The position numbers were made by a program, and so were the translations under genes. A model generated the notes under the pieces. It was not told the origin of the DNA, made no database searches, and saw only the letters and a list, made by a program, of their open reading frames with translations. 21,074 bases of DNA from a virus. The DNA lies in the IMG/VR virus record IMGVR_UViG_3300037054_000262, positions 1 to 21,074 of that record. One strand, given 5' to 3'. Every line of letters starts with the position of its first letter. Position 1 is the stretch's first letter. This document shows positions 7,786 through 15,404 of the stretch, piece after piece.

Positions 7786-7833
7786 GGGCCGGGGCATCCC
7801 CAAAACATCCCCTGTCTGGGGGTGCCCTGGCCC
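7786..7833 (+). other. 16-bp leader hairpin at the 5' end of the capsid mRNA
   Basis: GGGCCGGGGCATCCCC (7786-7801) pairs over all 16 positions with GGGGGTGCCCTGGCCC (7818-7833), using two G-U pairs, around a 16-nt loop. G-U pairs in an otherwise perfect helix point to an RNA rather than a DNA structure. The predicted transcription start of the promoter at 7753-7781 falls at the base of the helix, so the capsid transcript would begin with it. The remaining leader, 7834-7984, has no convincing gene. A protective 5' stem that raises mRNA half-life is the simplest inference. No T-run follows, so it is unlikely to be a terminator. Confidence 0.6.
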
Positions 7834-7984
7834 TACATCAGAAGCCCCGATACGCGGCACACCGGCGGTAACAGGTGGGATTCCCGGGAACGAAGATGTT
7901 GGAGGACGGCACGCCGAAGGTTCGCGCGATGAGCGCTCGAGCTGGACGGCCAACAACCTCTGACGAACGTTTTGGAGATTCCAC

Positions 7985-9379
7985 ATGGCTGACATCATTC
8001 TTGGCATTCCGGCGAGCATCCTCGCGCTGAATCAGAAGGGCTTGCTCGAGCGCGCCTTTCACGACGGGCTCTTCCCTAACCTCGCGTATCGCGCTGAAGC
8101 GATGCCCGAGGAATGGCCGGCCAACACCGGAACGCAGCAGTTCCAGACCCGCCCGGGCCTCTTGGCGCCGTCGGTGCTCCCGATCACGCCTGGTCAGGAT
8201 CCTTCGAGCTCGCAGGTCCCGTACGAGCAGTGGGTCGCGCAACTCGCGCAGTTCGGTGGGTCGATCGACACCCACATGCCGACGTCCGTCACGAGCTCGG
8301 CGAACCTGTTTCTTCGAAACATCAAGCAGCTCGGGCTCCAGGCTGGCCAGTCGGTCAACCGTATCGCCCGCAACGCGCTCTTTCAGGCGTACCTGAGCGG
8401 GCAGACGGTTTCGATCGCCGCCACGGGGTCTAGCGACACGACCCTTCGAGTGGCGTCGCTCAACGGATTTACGGACGTTATCATCCTGGGCTCCAACGTG
8501 GCACCGCAGCCCGTCAGCACCCAGTACCCGCTTCCGATCACGATCGGGACCGGTTCTGCGGCGGCATCGAATACCGTCGTCGGGTTCTCGCCCGACACCC
8601 AGAGTGACCCGACGGGTCCCGGGACCCTGACGCTTGGTTCGACGGTCGGGGCCGTGTTTGCGGCTCGCTCGACCGTCATGTCCGCGTACGCGCCGATCAT
8701 CGTTCGGTCGGCTCCCGGCAACTCGGTCGACGCCATCAGCGCCGCTGACGGCATCACGCTCCAGCAGTGCATCAACGCGGCGGCGTTCCTTCGTCGCGCG
8801 AACGTGCAGCCCCACGATGACGGCTTCTTCCACGTGCACGTGAGCGCGCTCGGGGCCGCGCAGTTCTTCGCCGACCCCGTGTTCCAGCGATTGAACCAGT
8901 CGCTGCCCGAGTACGTGATCTACAAAGAAGGATTCATGGGCCAGATGGCCGGCATGCTTTTCTTCCTCAACCTCGAGTCCCCCGAGTCTTTCAACACGGG
9001 CGCGCAGGTCGCGACCTCGGGTCTCGGTATCCTGGGTTCGGAAATCGGCGGCGAAGTCGTGAACGGAACAGGCGTCAACATCGGGCGCGCGATCATCACC
9101 GGGAAGGGCGCGATCTACGAGCGCTATCTCGACGAGTCCGCGTACATGACCGAGGCTGGGACGACCGGCAAGACCGGTGAGTTCTCGGTCTCGAACTCGG
9201 GCCTTCAGATCCTCACGGAGCGAATCCGCCTGATCCTCCGCGCACCGCTCGACAAGCTGCAGCAAGTCGTCTCGACGTCCTGGTCGATCTCGACATCGTT
9301 CCCGACCCCGTCCGACATCACGGCCCCGAGTGGGGCACAGCGGTTCAAGCGCTCAGTTGTGCTAGAGTACGCAACCTGA
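7985..9379 (+). CDS. Major capsid protein
   Basis: This 464-residue protein follows the scaffold and has its own terminator-promoter-leader arrangement, as expected for the most abundant virion protein. The ATG at 7985 has GGAG 7 nt upstream. Features typical of HK97-fold capsid proteins are the N-terminal helix-turn region (LLERAFHDGLFPNLAYRAEA), a mid-chain beta insertion rich in T/S/G (about residues 140-235), and a helical P-domain with HVHVSALGAAQFFADPVFQRL. Next comes a strand/loop segment, MGQMAGMLFFLNLESP, that resembles the histidine-containing region of the N4 gp56-type capsid family. The C-terminus ends in SVVLEYAT. I see no sign of a cleaved prodomain or a protease gene. Subfamily is uncertain; the role is well supported by context and length. 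Confidence 0.8.
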   Translation: MADIILGIPASILALNQKGLLERAFHDGLFPNLAYRAEAMPEEWPANTGTQQFQTRPGLLAPSVLPITPGQDPSSSQVPYEQWVAQLAQFGGSIDTHMPTSVTSSANLFLRNIKQLGLQAGQSVNRIARNALFQAYLSGQTVSIAATGSSDTTLRVASLNGFTDVIILGSNVAPQPVSTQYPLPITIGTGSAAASNTVVGFSPDTQSDPTGPGTLTLGSTVGAVFAARSTVMSAYAPIIVRSAPGNSVDAISAADGITLQQCINAAAFLRRANVQPHDDGFFHVHVSALGAAQFFADPVFQRLNQSLPEYVIYKEGFMGQMAGMLFFLNLESPESFNTGAQVATSGLGILGSEIGGEVVNGTGVNIGRAIITGKGAIYERYLDESAYMTEAGTTGKTGEFSVSNSGLQILTERIRLILRAPLDKLQQVVSTSWSISTSFPTPSDITAPSGAQRFKRSVVLEYAT

Positions 9380-9427
9380 AGTACTCGATTTTAGATCGGA
9401 CTAGCTCAAGTAAGTCATAGCTGCCAG

Positions 9428-9465
9428 CGAGGGGGGTTCCGGGTTTCGATCTGGCGCCCCCCTCG
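9428..9465 (+). terminator. GC-rich hairpin after the capsid gene
   Basis: CGAGGGGGG (9428-9436) pairs perfectly with CCCCCCTCG (9457-9465) around a 20-nt loop, 48 nt after the capsid stop. No T-run follows, so it may be a weak terminator, an attenuator, or an RNA-processing or stability element that separates high capsid expression from the neck genes. Confidence 0.45.
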
Positions 9466-9500
9466 GCACGTCTGTAGATTCGCCGGTGGAGGCCGCACCA

Positions 9501-9890
9501 ATGGCACGGAACACACGGACGATCAGGCAGCAGGAAACAGGATACGGGGCCGGCGAGGCACCGCCGATGCCCGGGGGTTCCCCGGGGGTAGTTCCGTCGG
9601 AGCAGAAGAAGCTCTCCCCCGCGGGGGTCGTGCACGGGCATGGTGTCTCGAGGGCATCGCTATCGCGCGTCGCTGGACCGGAGCCCCGGCGCTATATGGT
9701 CGCCGGGGGACCGACGTCGGTGATGTACGGGGGATGCCGGACAAAGCTTCCGCTTGGAAAGGTCTTGAGCGAGCAGGCGTTCGACATCGACGCGATCCGC
9801 CGGCAGGGTGTGAAGCTCGAGGAGATCGCGCGCGTTCCGGTTCCGGTCGAGCCGACCGTGGAAGTGGTGCCGCCCCCCGAGGCCGCGTAG
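9501..9890 (+). CDS. Hypothetical protein after capsid gene
   Basis: This is a 129-residue protein. I chose the ATG at 9501 because GGAGG lies 8 nt upstream; a GTG at 9486 in the same frame overlaps that ribosome-binding site. Residues 1-60 are disordered (Pro/Gly/Ser). About residues 63-110 look ordered: a PRRYMVAGGPTSVMYGGCRTKLP strand-turn region followed by a helical LSEQAFDIDAIRRQGVKLEEI. The tail is Pro/Val-rich. The gene sits between the capsid and connector genes and is separated from the next gene by only 9 nt, so it is likely a small virion or head-completion protein. I do not recognise the family. Confidence 0.6.
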   Translation: MARNTRTIRQQETGYGAGEAPPMPGGSPGVVPSEQKKLSPAGVVHGHGVSRASLSRVAGPEPRRYMVAGGPTSVMYGGCRTKLPLGKVLSEQAFDIDAIRRQGVKLEEIARVPVPVEPTVEVVPPPEAA

Positions 9891-9899
9891 GGGTAGAGC

Positions 9900-10304
9900 A
9901 TGATTACTGAGGCGGAGAAGGTCTGTGCACGCTCGCATTTGGGGTACCTGAATGTGGCGCAGTCGAGCACCTTCTCGCTCGGGGTACCGGCGGGGGTCCA
10001 GACCGAGTTCACAATCGAGGGTGCGTTCTCGCGCATCCTCCCGCAAGCGGAGCCGCTCTTTCGACGGCACCTGGCGATCCTGGACGCGCTCGAGAGTCAG
10101 CTTCTCGAAAACGCGCCCAACGTGGCGGTGAAGAAGATCGGAACGATCGAGATCGACCCCAAAGCGTTCCGGCAGACGGTCGAGCAGTACAGGTTTTGGG
10201 GGCGTGGCCTCGCGAACCTGATGGGGATTGCGCCCAACCCGTTCGATCAACGGTTCAGCCAGTGGACGAGCGGTGGGGGCATCAACGCGAAGGTTTCGGG
10301 TTAG
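9900..10304 (+). CDS. Putative neck/head-completion protein
   Basis: This 134-residue protein begins 9 nt after the previous stop, with AGGGG and AGAG ahead of the ATG. It opens with ITEAEKVCARSHLGYLNVAQ, continues with a beta segment (STFSLGVPAGVQTEFTIEG), and then a long helix (PLFRRHLAILDALESQLLENAPN), followed by KKIGTIEIDP and a C-terminal helix with RFWGRGLANLMGIAPNPF. No signal peptide or catalytic motif is seen. Size, helix content and position between capsid and tail-completion genes fit a connector or adaptor protein binding the portal; this is inferred from context, and I do not recognise a named family. Confidence 0.6.
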   Translation: MITEAEKVCARSHLGYLNVAQSSTFSLGVPAGVQTEFTIEGAFSRILPQAEPLFRRHLAILDALESQLLENAPNVAVKKIGTIEIDPKAFRQTVEQYRFWGRGLANLMGIAPNPFDQRFSQWTSGGGINAKVSG

Positions 10305-10314
10305 GAGGCATCGA

Positions 10315-10650
10315 ATGAAGAAGAAGATCGGTTTCATCGGGTTGGCGGTGCTCGCGATGTCGGGGTGTCTCACGCCCTCGCAGGTTCAAGCGGTGTTCAC
10401 GGACGCGCAAGTCGGATGCGAAACGCTCGTGCTCGCGACGTCGGTGATCCCGGCCGGGACGCTAGTGTCGGTCGTGGCGTCCGACATCCAAGTCGCATGC
10501 AACATTGTGGTCGGGCTCATCCCTGACATTGAAGCGATCGTGCAGTCGTTCGAATCCGGGCAGGCGGCCGCCGGGGTTGCTCCCTCGGGCCAGTACGTGC
10601 CGTCGCCGCTCGTCGTCAAAGCTCGAGCGCACAACACCGTGAAGCTGTGA
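10315..10650 (+). CDS. Phage-encoded lipoprotein
   Basis: This 111-residue protein starts at ATG 10315 with a strong AGGAGG 7-8 nt upstream. It has a textbook bacterial lipoprotein signal: MKKK, a hydrophobic IGFIGLAVLA core, and lipobox-like M-S-G-C with Cys18 as the predicted lipidated residue. The mature part has two hydrophobic Ala/Val-rich segments with two further cysteines (near CETLVLATSV and VACNIVVGLI), and a polar C-terminus. It would be exported and anchored in a bacterial membrane. Phage lipoproteins known elsewhere include outer-membrane spanin subunits (Rz1-type) and superinfection-exclusion proteins such as T5 Llp. Nothing here resembles the Pro-rich Rz1, and no lysis genes are adjacent, so exclusion or host-surface modification seems more likely. 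Its place inside the neck cluster, overlapping the next gene, is odd. Confidence 0.7.
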   Translation: MKKKIGFIGLAVLAMSGCLTPSQVQAVFTDAQVGCETLVLATSVIPAGTLVSVVASDIQVACNIVVGLIPDIEAIVQSFESGQAAAGVAPSGQYVPSPLVVKARAHNTVKL

Positions 10651-11378
10651 TGGTGTGCGAGTGCGGGAAGGAATGCGGAGGGGTGTGCCGAGAGTCGGGC
10701 GCTCTATCGCGCTTCCCGCGCTCGCCCGCAGAAGCGGCGGAGTCGGTCGAGCCCCCGGGGGAGCGGCGTGACGCCGTGACGCTGGGCCGTCCTGGGGGCG
10801 TGGGGGCGCTCGGGCGGGGCGAGGCTACCAAGACGTTAGCGAGCCGCCTCACCCCCTTGGCGGACCGAATGCGGCAACTCAACACGCGATTCGGGATTCG
10901 GCCCTACCGGGTGTTTATGAACTGGACGCTTTGGACCGGGACCGAGACCGGGCAGGGGTACGAGCAGTTGAAGCGCCGAGTCGAGCTCTTGCCGACACCG
11001 AAGGTCGAGAGTTTGGATGCGCTCGCGTTTTCGGCGTGGCACGCCGGGACGTTGCAGGTCGGGTCCGTGAAGGTTTCGGAGGTGTCGTTGGTCCGGTACT
11101 CGGAGGACATGTTGCGAGGGTTGGACGCGGGAGTGATCCCGGGGTTGGATCTCCTGGGTCCTCAACCGACGATCCCTGAGCCGTGGGATTTCTTTTACGA
11201 AGTCGTCGAGGACGGGCGCGCGGGACCGATGCCGGATCGGCCGCGGTTCAGGCTCGCCAACACTCCGTTCCGCCGCGCCGAAGACCTCCAGTGGACGTTC
11301 ATGCTGGAACGGACCGACCGGCAGAGGATGCGGACAGACCAAAGTGTGTTCGGGATGCCGCGACCCGAGGAGCGCTGA
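10650..11378 (+). CDS. Putative neck protein with Cys-rich N-terminus
   Basis: This 242-residue protein has its ATG overlapping the lipoprotein stop (TGATG), a translational-coupling arrangement; a GTG at 10647 is a possible alternative start. The first 13 residues contain four cysteines (MVCECGKECGGVC), a compact pattern that could bind a metal. Residues about 15-60 are low-complexity Gly/Arg/Ala. From about residue 65 the chain looks well folded: LADRMRQLNTRFGIRPYRVFMNWTLWTG, then beta-rich segments through ESLDALAFSAWHAGTLQVGSVKVSEVSLVRYSED, and a C-terminal section ending in LQWTFMLERTDRQRMR. It is followed directly by the HK97 gp10-like gene, so a head-tail connector role is likely. I recognise no specific family. 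Confidence 0.6.
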   Translation: MVCECGKECGGVCRESGALSRFPRSPAEAAESVEPPGERRDAVTLGRPGGVGALGRGEATKTLASRLTPLADRMRQLNTRFGIRPYRVFMNWTLWTGTETGQGYEQLKRRVELLPTPKVESLDALAFSAWHAGTLQVGSVKVSEVSLVRYSEDMLRGLDAGVIPGLDLLGPQPTIPEPWDFFYEVVEDGRAGPMPDRPRFRLANTPFRRAEDLQWTFMLERTDRQRMRTDQSVFGMPRPEER

Positions 11379-11924
11379 ATGCTGACGTTCCGGATCCAGG
11401 ACGCCGGGAAGCTCACGGATCATCTGAAGAAGACGATCCACACCGCCGCGATGCAGGGGGTCGTCAGTGCCGCGTTCCGGATCGTCGGGATCATCCAGAA
11501 CGAGATCATCCCCGAGGAGAAGCCGCAGCCGGTCGATCAGGGCGCGTACCGCGCGGGGTGGATCGTCGGGTACACGGCCAAAGGCGCGGACGTGTACAAC
11601 GTCGCCCCCCATGCACCGATTATTGAATTCGGGGCACGTGCTTCGAACATCAAGATCGGTCGCGCGATGATCGAAGCCCTCTCGGAGTGGGTGGTGCGCA
11701 AGGGGTTGGTCGCCAAGAGCGCGGGCAACATCCAAGCGTCGGCGCTCGAGAACGAAGCTCAACGCGCCGCGTGGGCGATCGCGATGTCGATGAAGAAGCG
11801 CGGGATTTTCAACCGGGAGGGGAACGCCGGGCTCGGAGTTTTGAAGAAAGCGAAACTGCGTATTCCGGCAGTTCTCGCCGAAGAGGTCGCGGCCGAGATA
11901 CGAGAGGCACTGGGGTCACGCTGA
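11379..11924 (+). CDS. HK97 gp10-like neck/tail completion protein
   Basis: This 181-residue protein starts at the base after the previous stop (TGAATG), with an upstream GAGG. The segment VDQGAYRAGWIVGYTAKGADVYNVAPHAPIIEFG (about residues 51-84) is the hallmark of HK97 gp10-like proteins: a D-x-G-x-[YL]-R-x-x-W followed by beta strands and an A-P-H/Y-A-x-x-x-E-x-G motif. These proteins sit at the head-tail interface and are usually encoded just before the tail terminator, as here. The N-terminal helix (KLTDHLKKTIHTAAMQGVVSAAFRIVGIIQNE) is also typical. The C-terminal 90 residues are helical and longer than in minimal family members. Confidence 0.75.
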   Translation: MLTFRIQDAGKLTDHLKKTIHTAAMQGVVSAAFRIVGIIQNEIIPEEKPQPVDQGAYRAGWIVGYTAKGADVYNVAPHAPIIEFGARASNIKIGRAMIEALSEWVVRKGLVAKSAGNIQASALENEAQRAAWAIAMSMKKRGIFNREGNAGLGVLKKAKLRIPAVLAEEVAAEIREALGSR

Positions 11925-11937
11925 AGAGGAGCCGTCG

Positions 11938-12690
11938 ATGCCGCTGAATCTGTACGAACTGCCGACGGCTCTCCGGTCGTTGATCAAAGGCTTCGTCTGG
12001 GGGACCGTGTGGCCGCCACGCCTTAGTCCTCTCCCGCTTCCCGAAGACGGGAGGACGATCGCGCTCCGGACGCTCGCCCAGTACATCGCGGCGCTAAACT
12101 GCTACCGGGTCGGGACCGCGGGCGAACCATCGACCGTGCAGTTCAACATCCCGGAGGACCGGTTCTATATCGAGTGGCCCGACGCCAAGGAATCGATGGT
12201 GTTCCCCTGCATCGCGGTCGTGCACGACACTGGAAAATATGACGTCATAGGGCTCGTGAGTTACGTCGAGGAGGACTCGTTCAACGAGTTCTCACCCGGG
12301 ACGGTCGTGCAGTGGCAGGGCGAGTACGTCGAGACGATCCAGCTCGAGATCTGGTGCAACTACAAGGCGGAGCGGCGCGCGATTCTGTCCGCGCTCGAAA
12401 CCGCGATGTCGCCGACCGAGCAGATGAGCGGGGTCCGGTTCAAGATGCCGACCTACTACAACCAACTTGTGTGTTTCACGCTCAACAGTCGGAAGATCAT
12501 CGACGAGCCCGATTCCGCGAAAGGGCGGCGCCGCGCCACGATGGAGATCCAGATGCGGTTCAACGTCGTGGCGCTCGTGAACGCGACCACGATGAACCCC
12601 GTCTTCACGAACAACGTCGATTCCGCGCAGGACGGGACCCCGGTCAATTTGACGACGGACCCGAACGCGCAATTTCCGCAAGGCCGGTAG
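11938..12690 (+). CDS. Putative tail terminator/neck protein
   Basis: This 250-residue protein begins 13 nt after the gp10-like gene with AGAGGAG ahead of the ATG. It lies immediately before the tail sheath gene, the expected slot of the tail terminator that caps the tube and joins it to the neck. The central region resembles such proteins: FPCIAVVHDTGKYDV, a beta stretch with the V-x-x-I-x-L-E-I-W pattern, then KAERRAILSALETAM and strands through MRFNVVALVNAT. It is longer than the common 130-190 residue terminators, with an extra N-terminal helical segment and a disordered C-terminal tail. The fold cannot be confirmed by eye. One of the four palindromes follows after only 8 nt. Confidence 0.5.
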   Translation: MPLNLYELPTALRSLIKGFVWGTVWPPRLSPLPLPEDGRTIALRTLAQYIAALNCYRVGTAGEPSTVQFNIPEDRFYIEWPDAKESMVFPCIAVVHDTGKYDVIGLVSYVEEDSFNEFSPGTVVQWQGEYVETIQLEIWCNYKAERRAILSALETAMSPTEQMSGVRFKMPTYYNQLVCFTLNSRKIIDEPDSAKGRRRATMEIQMRFNVVALVNATTMNPVFTNNVDSAQDGTPVNLTTDPNAQFPQGR

Positions 12691-12698
12691 GGTCGGGG

Positions 12699-12730
12699 TC
12701 GAAAGACGATCCCCGGGGATCGTCTTTCGA
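12699..12730. repeat. 32-bp perfect palindrome, copy 2
   Basis: The arm TCGAAAGACGATCCCC is followed by its exact reverse complement, starting 8 nt after the upstream stop. Compared with copy 1, one A-T pair in the arm is replaced by G-C on both sides, so the symmetry is kept by a paired change. A GC-rich stem followed by TTT on either strand fits an intrinsic terminator ending the capsid-neck unit. Confidence 0.9.
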
Positions 12731-12746
12731 GGGGATCTGGGAGTTA

Positions 12747-12776
12747 TCGACAAGGGACGCGCGCGACCAATAGGCT
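12747..12776 (+). promoter_or_regulatory. Candidate promoter for the tail sheath gene
   Basis: TCGACA, an 18-nt spacer and TAGGCT lie between palindrome copy 2 and the sheath start. The -35 differs from consensus at one position; the -10 keeps T1, A2 and T6, like the candidate capsid promoter (TAGGTT). Placement after a likely terminator supports it. Confidence 0.35.
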
Positions 12777-12834
12777 CCGCTCGTTAGGTCAATCTGCCCT
12801 CGGAGTTCCCCGGGCGCCCAAGGAGATCCCCTGT

Positions 12835-15258
12835 ATGTACACCCGAAGGTTTCTGAGCGATCCAGGCGACGCGGTCCTGCTCAACATTGAGTCCGTCAAC
12901 ATCTTGGACCAGACGCCCCCCTCGTCGATCCAGGGAGTCGGGACCGGGTCGGTGCTGTTGGTCGGTGAGTTCGAGAACGGGCCGTACAACACCCCCCAGC
13001 AGTTGCTCGGCACGAGCGACCTCGCGCGAACCTGGGGGACGCTCGGGTACCAGTACGGCGGGCTGCCCGCGCAGTACCCGTCGGCGCCGGTCCGCAAAGC
13101 GGATTCCGCGATCGCCCCCGAGTACTGGAACGGAAACGCGTTCGTGCAGATCTCGGGTCAGACCTACGCGTCGCTGATCCTGGTGCGGGTCAACACTTCG
13201 ATCGGGGCCGTGGCGTTCGACCCATGCGCCTACATCGAGGGAATCGCCGAGTTCTCGTACCAGTTGACGACCGGGCAAGTGCTGCAGCTCTCGCTATCGC
13301 CGTACTCGACCGCGGTCGCGACCGCGGTGGCGCTCCCGGCCGCGATCATCTACGCGACTTCGACCACGGGGTTCCCATCCTCGGGCAACATTACGATCGA
13401 CGGTCAGACGATCGCCTACACGGGCGTGACGGCCGGATCGAAACCGTCCTTCACGGGATGCACGGGGGGCACTGGTTCGATCAACGTCGGGGACACCGTC
13501 CTCGGGGCCCTCACGACCACGTCCGCGACCTTCACGGGCGTGCCGGCGACCGTGGACGCTTCCGGGGGGACGTTCCCCACGACGTTCGCGGGCGGGAACA
13601 CACTCACGCTCGCGTACGACAGCAACCAGAACTTCACGACCACGTTCCAGGCTACAGACCAGTCGGCACTTCAGGTCGCGGCGCGAATCAACAGCTTCGC
13701 GGGATTCGCGTTCGTGACTGTCTCGGGCGGGCAGCTGGTCCTCACGGGGCGTCAGCCGGGGACCGGCGGGTCCGTTCAGGTCGTCGGCGGCTCCGTGGGG
13801 GTCTTGGCGGATCTCGGGCTCACAGCCGGCGTCACGGCCGGGACAGGCAACGTCGGGAACCTCAACCAGATCAAGTTCGCCGAGATCGCGACGGTCGTGC
13901 AGGGCGCGATCTCCGGGACCGCGGTACAGCTCAACAGCTCGGGAGCGATTCGGATTTCCAACGTCGGGACTCCAGGGACCGGCGGGCTCTTGGTCGCGGC
14001 TGGCACGACCGCGCAGAACCTCGGGTTCACGATCGGGCAGGTCAACGGCGCGGGCGCGTACCAGGGCGGGACGCTTCCGGCCGGGACGGTCGTGCAGAAC
14101 TCGGCCGGGACGGTCGTGTTGGTGACGACCCAGGACGTGGTAATCCCCGCCGGCACCGCCGGGCCGTTCTCGGCGCCGGTCAGGTTCGCGGTCGATGATG
14201 GGAGCGGGGTCGGGTCGGCATCAGCCACCATTACGGTCATGGCCGTCACGCCTGCGATCGGAAGCTTCGCGTGCACGAACCCTCTCCCGATCAGCAACGC
14301 GATGTCGGAGTCGCAGATCGACGCCGCGTACTCGGCCGCGATTCAGTCGACGACCGACATCAACACGATCGCGAAGGTCGCGAACATCATCGTGTCGGCT
14401 CGCCAGAGCAATACCGTTCGAAGCCAACTGAAACAGAACGCCCTCTACGCGTCCGCGAATGGGTGTTACGGCCGCGTGGCGTGCGTGAGCCCCCCGCTCA
14501 ACACCCCCCCGCAGGTTGCCCTCAGCACCATCGCGGCGCCGGGCGTGGGCGCGACGTCGGACCAGCGGGTCATATACTGCTACGTCGGGGCCAACACGTA
14601 CGTTCCGCTGATCGGTCAGGTCGGGCTCGCGGGCGGGACTGGGTTCACGGCAACGGGCAACGTGGACGTCCATTCCGATACCCTGATGGCGTCGATCCTG
14701 AGTCAACTCAACCCGGAGGAGAACCCCGGGCAGGAGACGACATTCACGGCCAACGTGAACGGGATCGAGACTGGCGCGAACCTGCAGGGGTTCGACGTTC
14801 AAGATTACACCGCGTTCAAGGCGGCGGGGATCGCGGCACTTCGGATCGACGAGGGGATCGCGGTCTTCCAGTCGGGTGTCACGTCCGTCAACCCGCTCAT
14901 GTTCCCGTCGCTCGTTCGAATCAGTCGCCGCCGGATGGCAGACTTCATCCAGGACAGCAGCGCGATCGCGGCGAAGAAGTTCGGAAAGAAGCTCTCGACC
15001 GCGATGCGGCGGAACGCGCTCAAGAGCGAACAGAGCTCGTTCCTTGAGGGGCTCCTGTCGCGCAACAACCCGGGGGCGCAGCGGATCGGCGGGTACACGA
15101 TCTCGGACGTGGATGGGAACTCGGACACGAGTCTCGCGGCCGGGCAGTACCGAATCACCCAGAACGTCCGAACGCTCGCGAGTTTGGACTCGATCACGAT
15201 TCAATCGACGATCGGCGAGAACGTCGTCGTGACCGAAATCCTCCCGCAGAAATCCTGA
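12835..15258 (+). CDS. Contractile tail sheath protein with inserted beta domains
   Basis: This 807-residue protein has AAGGAG 9 nt before its ATG. The sheath forms the contractile cylinder around the tail tube. N-terminal residues 1-155 contain the usual sheath opening (SIQGVGTGSVLLVGEFENGPYN, then a DLARTWG strand-helix). The C-terminal part, about 480-807, has the conserved ending: RRRMADFIQDSSAIAAKKFGKK, an SFLEGLLS helix, and the final strands LASLDSITIQSTIGENVVVTEI that mesh with neighbouring subunits. Between them lies about 320 residues of insertion: an FPSSGNITIDGQTIAYTGV segment (about 184-202), a flagellin/hook-IN-like unit (about 253-330), and a segment near 412-460 resembling the baseplate gpJ-type A-G-T-x-V...F-x-T...I-P-A-G domain. 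The insertions probably project from the sheath surface. This gene makes the phage a myovirus. Confidence 0.85.
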   Translation: MYTRRFLSDPGDAVLLNIESVNILDQTPPSSIQGVGTGSVLLVGEFENGPYNTPQQLLGTSDLARTWGTLGYQYGGLPAQYPSAPVRKADSAIAPEYWNGNAFVQISGQTYASLILVRVNTSIGAVAFDPCAYIEGIAEFSYQLTTGQVLQLSLSPYSTAVATAVALPAAIIYATSTTGFPSSGNITIDGQTIAYTGVTAGSKPSFTGCTGGTGSINVGDTVLGALTTTSATFTGVPATVDASGGTFPTTFAGGNTLTLAYDSNQNFTTTFQATDQSALQVAARINSFAGFAFVTVSGGQLVLTGRQPGTGGSVQVVGGSVGVLADLGLTAGVTAGTGNVGNLNQIKFAEIATVVQGAISGTAVQLNSSGAIRISNVGTPGTGGLLVAAGTTAQNLGFTIGQVNGAGAYQGGTLPAGTVVQNSAGTVVLVTTQDVVIPAGTAGPFSAPVRFAVDDGSGVGSASATITVMAVTPAIGSFACTNPLPISNAMSESQIDAAYSAAIQSTTDINTIAKVANIIVSARQSNTVRSQLKQNALYASANGCYGRVACVSPPLNTPPQVALSTIAAPGVGATSDQRVIYCYVGANTYVPLIGQVGLAGGTGFTATGNVDVHSDTLMASILSQLNPEENPGQETTFTANVNGIETGANLQGFDVQDYTAFKAAGIAALRIDEGIAVFQSGVTSVNPLMFPSLVRISRRRMADFIQDSSAIAAKKFGKKLSTAMRRNALKSEQSSFLEGLLSRNNPGAQRIGGYTISDVDGNSDTSLAAGQYRITQNVRTLASLDSITIQSTIGENVVVTEILPQKS

Positions 15259-15404
15259 AAGGTAGATGTGCCGTTATCGCGAATGACGTTTCGATATGCC
15301 GGGGAGATTCTTTTCAGACCAGGAGTTCCGTCACGTTCGACAACTGTCCATCTGCCAAAGTGCTGCCTCACGAGATTCACTGTTCTCATGGGCGAGCGTA
15401 ACAT
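15259..15404 (-). pseudogene. Possible remnant of an HNH/AP2-type endonuclease N-terminus
   Basis: On the minus strand an ATG at 15404 opens a frame reading MRTVNLVRQHFGRWTVVERDG near its start. The F-G-R-W-T-V-V-E core resembles the short segment at the N-terminus of many phage HNH and AP2-domain homing-type proteins (usually G-x-R-F-G-R-[LW]-T-V-x-x). The similarity then fades and the frame runs into the sheath gene's 3' end. The region is about 50% GC while its neighbours are above 60%. No Shine-Dalgarno precedes it. I read this as a possible decayed insertion, or chance. Confidence 0.3.
15376..15404 (+). promoter_or_regulatory. Candidate promoter for the tail tube gene
   Basis: TTCACT, a 17-nt spacer and TAACAT lie 28 nt before the tube start codon. 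Each hexamer matches four of six consensus positions. The AT-richer gap and the high copy number needed for tube protein make a promoter plausible here. Confidence 0.35.

Noticed and set aside
7896-7984. Short open frame starting at an ATG in the capsid leader
   Set aside because: It has no convincing ribosome-binding site, overlaps the capsid start out of frame, and has no distinctive sequence.
7838-9265. Minus-strand open frame of 475 residues opposite the major capsid gene
   Set aside because: The composition (Arg/Asp/Gly/Val/Leu runs) is that of a shadow frame of a GC-rich gene; the plus-strand capsid gene explains the region.
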